Source: Actinoplanes sp. NBRC 103695 | Lineage (GTDB): Bacteria; Actinomycetota; Actinomycetes; Mycobacteriales; Micromonosporaceae | Length of the DNA stretch: 64,000 nucleotides | Assembly (NCBI RefSeq): GCF_030269485.1 | Contig: NZ_BSTL01000003.1 | Coordinates: 62,001 to 126,000, forward strand | Direction: 5' to 3' | Part shown: positions 8,597-15,736 of the stretch, piece by piece | Numbering within the stretch: the first letter of the stretch is position 1 | Layout of the letters: each line of letters starts with the position of its first letter | Notes under the pieces: model-generated | What the model saw: only the letters and a program-made list of their open reading frames with translations | The model's database searches: none | Told to the model about the DNA's origin: nothing | Translations under genes and position numbers: made by a program

Positions 8597-8852
8597 TCAC
8601 CGTGTGTGGCGATCTTCAAATCGAGGCGGCGCCGAGTTCTCGAGTCGGTCCGATCGGCTGGTCAGTGCCGCGGCCACGAACGCCGCGACGGCCGGTCGGT
8701 GTTCGTGCGCCGACCACGCCACCGCCAGCACGCTGACCGGCGCGTCGCCTACCGGCACCAGCGTCAGTCCAGGTGGGAGCAGTTCGGCCAGCGAGCGCGG
8801 AAGCACCGCGATGATCTTACCAAGATTGATCATGTGGACGAGCTGTGGCACG
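8597..8852 (-). pseudogene. LysR family regulator, C-terminal remnant
   Basis: Minus-strand frame ending at 8597. It reads VPQLVHMINLGKIIAVLPRS, then LAELLPPGLTLVPVGDAP, then LAVAWSAHEHRPAVAAFV. This is the end of a LysR substrate-binding domain. Homology stops at about 8852, exactly where SDR homology begins on the other strand. The HTH and most of the sensor domain are missing. It was probably once divergent from the SDR and lost its N-terminal half in the same deletion. Not expected to be functional. Confidence 0.72.
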
Positions 8853-9512
8853 ACCGCACGGCTCCTGCACGAAGCCGGTGCCCGGCCCGTCCTGGCGGCC
8901 CGCCGGGCCGACCGCCTCGAGGCGCTGGGCAAGGAGCTGGACGACGCTCTCGCCGTACCGACCGACGTCACCGATCCGGCCCAGCTTCAGGCCCTGATCG
9001 CGGCGACCGTCGACCGGTACGGTCGCGTCGACGGCCTGGTCAACAACGCGGGAGCCGGCACCTTCCACCGGATCGACGCGATCAGTCCGGCAGGCTTCCT
9101 CGACATGCTCAACCTGAACGTTGTCAGCGTGCTCAGCGGAATTCAGGCGGTACTTCCCCACATGCGCAAGGCCGGCGGTGGCCGGATCGTCAACGTGAGC
9201 TCGGGCAGCACCCGCGCGCCGATGCCCGGCAACGCCGCCTACCCGGCCACCAAGTGCGCGGTGAACCGGCTCTCCGAGGTCGCACGCATGGACCTGGCCG
9301 ACGACGACATTCAGGTCACCCTGCTGCTGCCGTCCATCACCGCCACCGAATTCGGCGACGGTATGTTCCTCGACGGCAAGCCACGACCGGGCGGTCTGAT
9401 CCCGCACTCCCCGGAATACGTCGCGAAGTTCATCGTGCGCGCCCTGCGCACCGGCGAGGAACGCATCGATATCCCGCACGGCCCGGAACAACCGATGGAA
9501 TCGCTGCTGTAG
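8832..9512 (+). pseudogene. Short-chain dehydrogenase lacking its N-terminal cofactor motif
   Basis: SDR homology starts abruptly at TARLLHEAGARPVLAARR (from ~8853) and continues through VNNAGAG, the catalytic VNVSSGS, YPATK and a normal C terminus. The first ~20 residues carrying the TGxxxGxG NAD(P)-binding motif are absent and replaced by residues encoded on the opposite strand of the LysR remnant. An ATG at 8832 could still be used, but the product would lack the dinucleotide-binding loop. The rest of the frame is intact, implying a recent deletion. Confidence 0.78.
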
Positions 9513-9534
9513 CACCCTGCCAGCCGATCACCCC

Positions 9535-9560
9535 GAAACCCTTATCTACCAGGTCTTAGA
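9535..9560. repeat. Right flank repeat of the LysR/SDR remnant
   Basis: GAAACCCTTATCTACC (9535-9550) is the inverted partner of 8547-8562 and is followed directly by AGGTCTTAGA (9551-9560), the direct copy of 8533-8542. The stop codon of the NarL-type regulator (9556-9558) lies in it. Confidence 0.75.
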
Positions 9561-10206
9561 GGTCGTCGAGCTGGATCAGGCCGTCCTGCAGGGCGCGGGC
9601 GACCAGGGCGGCCTTGGTCGGTGCGGGGCGGCCGGCGCGGGCATAACGGACCCGGACCCGGTCGATGTAGCCCTCGACCGTGCGGGGGGAGAGATTGCAG
9701 CGGGCCGCCACCAGCTGCTTGGACTCGCACTGGAACCAGGCCAGCAGTACCTCCTGCTCCCGGTCGGTCAGCTGTGGACGGTCGGAGGCGTCGTTCGCCG
9801 ACATCGCTCCGGCGAGCGCGGGCGGCACGTACGGCAGGTCCTGAGCGGCGGCGCGCACCGCCGCGACCAGGTGCTCCTCGCCCTCGGCCTTGGTGAGGAA
9901 GGTCGCGCAACCGGCGTCCAGGCAGCGCAACGCGGTCTCGCGGTCCTCCCGCATGGTGTAGACGATGACCCGCCGGCCGGCCGCGACCAGTTCCGCGAGC
10001 GCGTCCCACGACACGGTGTTCCGGTCGGCGAGCTGCAGGTCCAGGACGACGACGTCGGCGAGCAGGCCGTCCGGGCTCCAGGCGATCCGCGGGTCGCTGC
10101 CCGCCGCCGTCACCGTGATCCCGGCGCCGTCGAACCAGGCGCGCGCTCCGGCAAGGACCACCGGATGGTCGTCGACGATCGCGACGGCCGGGTTCAGACG
10201 GGACAT
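9556..10206 (-). CDS. NarL/FixJ family response regulator
   Basis: 216-residue two-component regulator. The receiver domain has the acidic pair DD at 12-13, phospho-acceptor Asp56 (VVVLDLQ) and a conserved Lys near 105 (TFLTKAE). The LuxR HTH covers about 150-210 (LTDREQEVLLAWFQCESKQL, then LSPRTVEGYIDRVRVRYA). Asp56 is one of the residues expected for phosphorylation. The ATG at 10206 has GGAG 7 nt upstream and lies 13 bp inside the preceding kinase-like gene, so translation is probably coupled. It is the output of the three-gene operon 12427-9556. Confidence 0.9.
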   Translation of the reverse strand: MSRLNPAVAIVDDHPVVLAGARAWFDGAGITVTAAGSDPRIAWSPDGLLADVVVLDLQLADRNTVSWDALAELVAAGRRVIVYTMREDRETALRCLDAGCATFLTKAEGEEHLVAAVRAAAQDLPYVPPALAGAMSANDASDRPQLTDREQEVLLAWFQCESKQLVAARCNLSPRTVEGYIDRVRVRYARAGRPAPTKAALVARALQDGLIQLDDL

Positions 10207-11324
10207 GTCAGCTCCACCCACAGGGTCTCATCGACGGTCGTCGTACGGATCGTCAGCGGCGCGGGAACCTCGGCGAACGTCAGACGCGAGCCCGGGACCG
10301 CTGTGCGGGCGACGACGCTCAGGCACAGGTGGGTCGCGGTCGGCACGGCCGTCAGTCGCAGGCGGACCGCGGGCAGGCGGGCGATCGCCCGGACCACCTC
10401 GCAGGCGGCCCGGCGCAGCTCGACCGGCAGGCCGGCGGTGTGCACGGCGACCTCAACCCGGGCGCCCGCCGCCTGCACGTCGTCGAGGCAGGCCGACAGG
10501 TCGTCGCCGAGCGGGTCGCCCTCAGCGCGGTGCCACTCAGCCAGCAGCCGGCGCACCTGAGCCGCCGCGACACCACTGCGCCGCCGCAACGTCTCATCCG
10601 GGTCGGGGCGGGGCGTTTCGGGTGTGGGGCCGGGCCGGTCGGGTGCTTCGGGTGCGGGGCCGGGCCGGCTGGGTGCTTCGGGTGCGGGGCCGGCCAGGCT
10701 CGCGAGGACGGGTTCGACCGCGGCGGCGACCGCGTGTGAACGGCGGAGCCGGTCGTCGTGCAGGGCGGCCGCCACGAACTGGTCCGTGCGGATGCTCTCC
10801 CGTGCCAGGCTCAGCAGGCTGGCCGCCCGGGCGGACCGTTCGATCGCCCGGGCCGCGAGCGCGATCGGGGCCTGCAGGCCGAGGATGCCGAGGGCGCGCG
10901 CGGTCATCAGGACGACCTCGTCCTCGCCGGCCCGGAGGGCGGAGGACTCGGCGAACACCACCGGGATGATCAGGCACAGCATGAGCAGCGTCAGCCGGCC
11001 GCCGGAGGCGATCGTCAGGAGCAGCCAGCCGTTTGTGCCGACGGCCCAGTTCGTGGTGGTGTGCTGCAGGGCGGCCGGCACGGTGGCGGCCACGGCCGCG
11101 GTGGCGGCGAGCGTCGCGACGCCGAGGATCGCGGCCAGCGTCCGCCGCAGCCGGGTGTGCCGCCGCGGCCACACCAGCAGCCCGGCCGTCGCGGCCCAGA
11201 CGCCGACGGTGGTCAGGTAGGCCGCCCGGGAGCCCGCCAGGCCCTGATGACGGTAGAGAACCAGCAGCAGCACGCCTCCGGTCAACCAGGTGCCCCACTG
11301 AACCGCCCGGCGAAGGTCGGTCAC
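10194..11324 (-). CDS. Membrane kinase-like protein, apparently degenerate histidine kinase
   Basis: 376 residues. Four to five hydrophobic segments lie in the first ~150 residues, followed by a cytoplasmic part. The C-terminal region (SGVAAAQVRRLLAEWHRAEG, then LPVELRRAACEVVRAIARLP) sits where a NarL-type kinase has its ATP-binding domain, but I find no N box, no DxGxG and no GxGL motif. A proline-rich linker made of 10-residue repeats (PAPEAPSRPG type) interrupts it. The GTG at 11324 overlaps the TGA of the upstream true kinase (GTGA). It may be a regulatory partner or scaffold in a heteromeric sensor. The function is inferred only from context. Confidence 0.65.
   Translation of the reverse strand: MTDLRRAVQWGTWLTGGVLLLVLYRHQGLAGSRAAYLTTVGVWAATAGLLVWPRRHTRLRRTLAAILGVATLAATAAVAATVPAALQHTTTNWAVGTNGWLLLTIASGGRLTLLMLCLIIPVVFAESSALRAGEDEVVLMTARALGILGLQAPIALAARAIERSARAASLLSLARESIRTDQFVAAALHDDRLRRSHAVAAAVEPVLASLAGPAPEAPSRPGPAPEAPDRPGPTPETPRPDPDETLRRRSGVAAAQVRRLLAEWHRAEGDPLGDDLSACLDDVQAAGARVEVAVHTAGLPVELRRAACEVVRAIARLPAVRLRLTAVPTATHLCLSVVARTAVPGSRLTFAEVPAPLTIRTTTVDETLWVELTCPV
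10617..10697. repeat. 30-bp tandem repeat (about 2.7 copies) inside the kinase-like gene
   Basis: Units start at 10617, 10647 and 10677 (third partial), each about TTCGGGTGCGGGGCCGGGCC plus 10 more bases. The period is a multiple of three, so it encodes an in-frame 10-residue Pro/Glu/Ala repeat and could expand or contract without frameshift. Confidence 0.85.
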
Positions 11325-12427
11325 GGCGCCGGCCAGCGGAGCTCGACCCGGGTGCCCTTGCCGGGGGCGCTGACCACCCGCGCGCTGCCGCCGACCCGCC
11401 GCATCCGGGCGTCGATGGACAGCCGCAGGCCGAGGTGCACCCCGCCGGGCACCTCGTCCGGCCGGAACCCGCGACCGTCGTCGACCACGTCGAGCTCCAC
11501 CGAATCCGCCGTGGGCAGCCGCAGCTCCACCCGGACCTCGGCGGTGCCGGCGTGCCGTTCGACGTTGCGGACCGCCTCGTCACGGGCCAGGAGCAGAGCA
11601 TTGATCGCGTACGGGGGAATCGCCGGAGTGCCGTGGGCCGGCGGAAGCACGGTGACGACGCCGAGCGTGTCGCTCTGGGGCGGCGTGGTCAGATCGGCGA
11701 ACGTGCCGGCCCGGGGCGCGGGCTCGAGCCGGGACAGGTCGGACCGGGCGCGGCGGCGCAGCTCCGGGCCGCCGGCGCCGCGCGCCGACGCCGCGGTGAG
11801 CGTCGCGGCGACGGTGTCGTGCAGCACCGCCAGATGTTCCTCGACGTCGGCCCGGCGGGCGGTGGTCAGTTCGGCGTCCCGCCGGAGCGAAGCGGTGGCG
11901 ATCGCGAGGTCGTCGACGCGCCGGGCGCTCCGGGACACCAGCACGATAAGGCACCTGGCCAGCGCACCCTGCCAGAGCAGCATCACCGCCTGAGAGCCGC
12001 CGAGGTCCCAGTCGCCGGTCGCCCGGGTGGATCCCAGCCACACGGCCGCCGACGTGACGAGGGTGTAGACGGCGCCGGCCCGCGGGCGGGTGTAGAACTG
12101 GGTCGCCCCCACGCAGACCGAGGTCACCGGCCGCGCCCAGTCGTCCAGATCAAGATGCCCGTGCGGCGGGTGGAACACGGGCAGCAGCACGCAGGCGGCG
12201 GCGAGCGGGACCACATCGACGGCCGCCGTCCAGCGTGGCCACCGGGCGGCGGCGACGAAGCCGAGCTGCCACGCCAGGACGGCGGCGACGACCACCGCGG
12301 AGGCCGCGGGCGTGCCCCCGATGGGCAGCAGGGCGGTGCAGGCGACGACGACGAGCACGCGGGCGACGAGGGCGATCCGGGCGGCGGCCGTCTTGACCGA
12401 GGTCTCCACCGGTCCGGTGTGACGCAT
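11321..12427 (-). CDS. Sensor histidine kinase (NarL/DesK type)
   Basis: 368-residue membrane kinase. Hydrophobic helices fill about residues 15-165. A short dimerisation region with HDTVAATL (candidate phospho-His) is followed by an ATPase domain with N box DEAVRNVERHAG, G1 box DDGRGF and a GLRLSIDARMRRVGG region. The ATG at 12427 was chosen because GGAGGGG lies 12 nt upstream; a GTG 9 bp earlier is too close to that site. It is first gene of an operon with the degenerate kinase-like protein and the NarL regulator, all overlapping. Signal unknown. Confidence 0.85.
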   Translation of the reverse strand: MRHTGPVETSVKTAAARIALVARVLVVVACTALLPIGGTPAASAVVVAAVLAWQLGFVAAARWPRWTAAVDVVPLAAACVLLPVFHPPHGHLDLDDWARPVTSVCVGATQFYTRPRAGAVYTLVTSAAVWLGSTRATGDWDLGGSQAVMLLWQGALARCLIVLVSRSARRVDDLAIATASLRRDAELTTARRADVEEHLAVLHDTVAATLTAASARGAGGPELRRRARSDLSRLEPAPRAGTFADLTTPPQSDTLGVVTVLPPAHGTPAIPPYAINALLLARDEAVRNVERHAGTAEVRVELRLPTADSVELDVVDDGRGFRPDEVPGGVHLGLRLSIDARMRRVGGSARVVSAPGKGTRVELRWPAP

Positions 12428-12567
12428 GGTGTGCACGACCCCTCCCGCTCGCCGACATGGTAATCGGTCGATACGAATGGGGGTTGTTCAACCCTCACGG
12501 TCCGGTTTACCCGTCGGTAGCGTCCTGAGTCGACAGGACGGCGATCGCTTGTCCGGAAGGGTTTCCC

Positions 12568-13401
12568 GTGAATTTCTCCCGTCGTTCCCTGTTGGCGGTG
12601 TGCGCCGTCGTTCCGGCGCTCGCGCTGGCACCGCAGCCGGTGGCGGCCGCCGCCGCGCTGCCCACAGTCGACATGGAGGCGGTCCTCAAGGCCGCTCAGT
12701 GGGATCCGGCCAAGGCCGATTCGGCGATCACCCCCGGCGCCGGCCCGAGCGTCAAGCTGGTCGAGACGGCGCTGCGCAAGAAGGGCTACCTCGACCCGGC
12801 CTACGAGGACGGGCACTTCGGTTCGAGAACCATCACCGCGTACGCGCTGTGGCAGCGGGAGCTCGGCTACAGCGGCCTCGACGCCACCGGGCTGCCCGGC
12901 CGGACATCGCTGACGAAACTGGGCGATGGGCAGTTCACGCTGACCAGGGTCCTCACGCCCGGTGCCAAGACCACCCACCAGGGCTTTCCGGTCAACGCGC
13001 GCACCCTCGCGATGCTCCAGGCGGCGCAGGGGCGCTCCGGCCGTACGTACGTCGTCGAGCAGGGTTCCTACTCGGCCGGAACCGATCCGACCTCGGCCGG
13101 CACCCACGACGGCGGCGGCGCGCTCGACCTCGACGCCGAGGCGCTGACCGCCGCCCAGCGCACCGCCGCGGTGACCGCCCTGCGTCAGGTCGGGTTCGCG
13201 GCCTGGCTGCGGACACCCGCCCAGGGCGACTGGCCGCTGCACATCCACGCCATCGCGATCAGCGACACCGACCTGTCGGCGCCGGCGCAGAAGCAGGTCG
13301 GCGCCTACTACGAGGGCCGCAACGGCCTGGCGAACAACGCGGCCGACGACGGTCCGCGCGTTCCCAAGGTCACCTACGAGGAATACCTCCGTTCCCTCTG
13401 A
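12568..13401 (+). CDS. Secreted peptidoglycan-binding, M15-like peptidase
   Basis: 277-residue exported protein. The signal peptide spans 1 to about 29 (MNFSRRSLLAVCAVVPALALAPQPVAAAA; SRRSLL hints at Tat). A peptidoglycan-binding module follows at ~60-120 (VKLVETALRKKGYLDPAYED...FGSRTITAYALWQRE). The C-terminal domain carries HDGGGALD at 180-187 and HIH at 225-227, the HxxGxxxD and HxH zinc ligands of the M15/Hedgehog-type fold, so D,D- or L,D-peptidase activity on cell wall is plausible. GTG start with GGAAGG 9 nt upstream. It is divergent from the kinase operon, but no regulatory link is visible. Confidence 0.75.
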   Translation: MNFSRRSLLAVCAVVPALALAPQPVAAAAALPTVDMEAVLKAAQWDPAKADSAITPGAGPSVKLVETALRKKGYLDPAYEDGHFGSRTITAYALWQRELGYSGLDATGLPGRTSLTKLGDGQFTLTRVLTPGAKTTHQGFPVNARTLAMLQAAQGRSGRTYVVEQGSYSAGTDPTSAGTHDGGGALDLDAEALTAAQRTAAVTALRQVGFAAWLRTPAQGDWPLHIHAIAISDTDLSAPAQKQVGAYYEGRNGLANNAADDGPRVPKVTYEEYLRSL

Positions 13402-13539
13402 TCGAGGAGTTCGTCCATGAAGAAGAAACTCGTCGAGATGCGTCTCGGCCGCCGGGAACTCGCGGCCCGGAGCGTCGGCGACCACCACGAGAACCCGAAC
13501 CCGAACTCATTCTGGAACGACCGGGGGGTACAACGTCCG

Positions 13540-14016
13540 ATGACCTCACGTCTGCGGGCCGGCTTCACCGCCGGCCTCCTCCTCACCTCGCTGTTCACGC
13601 TCGCGGCGCAGTCACCGGCGTCGGCGGAGCCCACCGGGAACTGCGACGGTCAGCTGATCGACACCGCGGACATCCGGGCCGGCGGCCAGAGCTTCGGCAC
13701 GCTGCGCCTCTACTACAACTCGAGCACCCGCAAGAACTGCGCCAAGGCGAGCAAGGCGTCCCGCCTCGTCGGCACGCGGCACTACATGTCCGTCTGGATC
13801 ATCCGCTGCAAGGACGGCACCGGCGAGACCATCAGCACCTGTGACCAGATCGACCAGCCGACCGACGGCCTGAACATCGACTCCGGCGAATTCACCAGCT
13901 ACGCCGGCCCGGTCCACAACAAGGGGTTGTCGGACGGTCTGTGCATCGACGCCGGGGTCACGATGGAGGTCGGCAGCGCCTTTCCCAGGGCCTCGATCGG
14001 CGGCCACTGCGACTGA
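13540..14016 (+). CDS. Small secreted protein resembling spore-associated protein A
   Basis: 158 residues from the ATG at 13540. A signal peptide (MTSRLRAGFTAGLLLTSLFT...SPASA) leads to a ~128-residue domain with GTLRLYYNSSTRKNCAKAS and paired cysteines, similar in feel to SapA/DUF2690-like actinomycete surface proteins. An alternative in-frame ATG at 13417, also with a good site (GAGGAG), would add a charged 41-residue leader (MKKKLVEMRLGRRELAARS...) in front of the signal peptide. A signal sequence starting at residue 42 would be odd, so the inner start is preferred. Function unknown. Confidence 0.7.
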   Translation: MTSRLRAGFTAGLLLTSLFTLAAQSPASAEPTGNCDGQLIDTADIRAGGQSFGTLRLYYNSSTRKNCAKASKASRLVGTRHYMSVWIIRCKDGTGETISTCDQIDQPTDGLNIDSGEFTSYAGPVHNKGLSDGLCIDAGVTMEVGSAFPRASIGGHCD

Positions 14017-14048
14017 CCACAGCTCACCCCGTCCCCCGGGGGCGGAGA

Positions 14049-14079
14049 AGCCCGGCCGGCATGTTCTCCCGGCCGGGCT
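14049..14079. terminator. Bidirectional terminator hairpin
   Basis: AGCCCGGCCGG (14049-14059), 9-nt loop, CCGGCCGGGCT (14069-14079): a perfect 11-bp stem between the convergent stops at 14016 and 14110. Confidence 0.8.
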
Positions 14080-14109
14080 CCTGGCGTTCCGCGCGTGGTG
14101 ACTCGGTGG

Positions 14110-14898
14110 TCAGAGGGTGGTGATCAGGCCGCCGTCGATGGCGAAGTCGGCGCCGGTGACGTTGGCGGTCCGGTCGCTGGCCAGCAGCAGGACCAGGTCG
14201 GCGACCTCGTCCGGCTCGGTGAACCGGCCGGTCGCCGACTGGCCGGCGGCGCCCGCGGCGACGCCCTCCGGGTTGGCCCCGCCGGCCTTGGCGACGGTGG
14301 CGGCCACGCCCCCGGGGCCCAGCCACAGCCCGGTGGCGACCGGTCCGGGGCTGACCGTCGTGACGCGGACGCCGTGCCGGGCCACCTCCTTGGACAGTGA
14401 CTTGCAGAAGCTGGCCAGGGCGGCCTTGGCGGCGCTGTAGTCGATGACGAGCGGGTCGGGCAGCCGCGCGTTGACCGAGTTGACGGTCACGATCGCACTC
14501 GAGCCACGCTCGATGAGGTGAGGCAACGCGGCGCGCGTCGTGCGTACGGCGGAAAGGAAGTTGATCGTCAAGGTCGCCGCCCAGTCGTCGTCGGTGACCG
14601 AGAGGAACCCGCCGGTGCGAGGCCGGACCGCGCCGACGTTGTTGACCAGGATGTCGAAGCCGCCGAACCGGTCGACGGCCGTCTCGATGAGCCGGGCCGG
14701 GCCGTCCGGCGTGGTCAGGTCCACCGCCACCGGGTGGACGGTCGTGCGCGCGGCCAGGTCGGACAGTTCGGTGGTGGCCGTGCGCGCCCCGGCGACCACC
14801 GTGACGCCCTCGCCGGCCAGCGCCCGGGTGATCGCGAAGCCGATGCCCTTGCTGGCGCCGGTGACGACCGCCGTCCTACCGCTCAGATGAAGGTCCAC
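14110..14898 (-). CDS. SDR family oxidoreductase
   Basis: 262-residue classical short-chain dehydrogenase. TGASKGIG at 14-21 binds NAD(P). VNNVGA, the Ser of VNSVNA and YSAAK are in the usual places, and the C terminus ends ADFAIDGGLITTL. It starts with GTG at 14898, only 4 nt after the stop of the alpha/beta hydrolase gene, so the two form an operon. Substrate not deducible. Confidence 0.88.
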   Translation of the reverse strand: MDLHLSGRTAVVTGASKGIGFAITRALAGEGVTVVAGARTATTELSDLAARTTVHPVAVDLTTPDGPARLIETAVDRFGGFDILVNNVGAVRPRTGGFLSVTDDDWAATLTINFLSAVRTTRAALPHLIERGSSAIVTVNSVNARLPDPLVIDYSAAKAALASFCKSLSKEVARHGVRVTTVSPGPVATGLWLGPGGVAATVAKAGGANPEGVAAGAAGQSATGRFTEPDEVADLVLLLASDRTANVTGADFAIDGGLITTL

Positions 14899-14902
14899 GG
14901 CG

Positions 14903-15697
14903 TCAGAGGGAGTGCTGCTTGAGCCATGCCAGGGTGGCGTCGGCGACCTCGCGCCAGCCGTGGTCGACGGTCAGCGAGTGCCCCCGGTCGGCGAACTCCA
15001 GGATGTCGGTGACCGCGTCGGAGTGCCGGTACTGCTTGAGCGTGGCCCGGGTGACCGCCTCCGGCACGGTGTGGTCCCGGCCGCCCATCATCAGCAGCAG
15101 CGGTCCGCGCAGTTCGTTGGCGGTGTCCACCTTCGCCGGCGAGTGCGGGTCGAAGTTGGCCGCGGCGGCCTCGAAGAGCGGCTTGCCGGGCGCCGGGATC
15201 GCCCACTGCTCGAACAGCTCGCCGGACTCCTGCTCCGGGATCGCGTTGCCGAAGCCGTACCGGAACTGCTCGGCGGTCAGCGACACCGCCCGGTGCCGGT
15301 TGGCCGGGTTCTTGAAGACCGGGAAGGTGGCCCGCAGCGCGGACAGCGGCAGCGGCAGCACCCCCTTGATCTGCGCGGCGTCGATCGCGACGGCCGCCGC
15401 GGCGAGGTCCTGGCCGAGGAGCTTCTGGGCGATCATGCCGCCGAACGAGTGGCCGACGAGGATCGGCTTCGCGTCCAGCTTGCCGATGATCTCCGTGTAG
15501 TGGGCGACGACGTCGTCGATGCCGTGGTCGGCGACGCTGTCCGGGTTGGCGCGGGCCCCCGCGACGGTGTCCGGCTCGCCCGGCCAGCCGGGCGCCGAGG
15601 TCCGGTAACCGGCCTCCTGGAAGAGGCTCTGCCAGGGCGCCCACGAGGTCGCGTGCAGCCAGAGTCCGTGGATGAAGATCACATGTTCGTTCGCCAT
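14903..15697 (-). CDS. Alpha/beta hydrolase
   Basis: 264-residue hydrolase of the alpha/beta fold. FIHGLWLHA forms the oxyanion region, GHSFGG at 82-87 carries nucleophile Ser84, MMGGRDHTVP the acid and DRGHSLTVD the histidine. All triad residues are present. No signal peptide, so cytoplasmic. First gene of a two-gene unit with the SDR. Esterase or lactonase activity is plausible but substrate is unknown. Confidence 0.85.
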   Translation of the reverse strand: MANEHVIFIHGLWLHATSWAPWQSLFQEAGYRTSAPGWPGEPDTVAGARANPDSVADHGIDDVVAHYTEIIGKLDAKPILVGHSFGGMIAQKLLGQDLAAAAVAIDAAQIKGVLPLPLSALRATFPVFKNPANRHRAVSLTAEQFRYGFGNAIPEQESGELFEQWAIPAPGKPLFEAAAANFDPHSPAKVDTANELRGPLLLMMGGRDHTVPEAVTRATLKQYRHSDAVTDILEFADRGHSLTVDHGWREVADATLAWLKQHSL

Positions 15698-15736
15698 GAC
15701 CGCAACGTAGTCGCGGATGATGAAGCTTCGCTTACG

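Noticed and set aside
10194..11324. Reading the second kinase-like protein as a normal histidine kinase
   Set aside because: No recognisable N, G1 or G2 box; kept as a degenerate partner instead.
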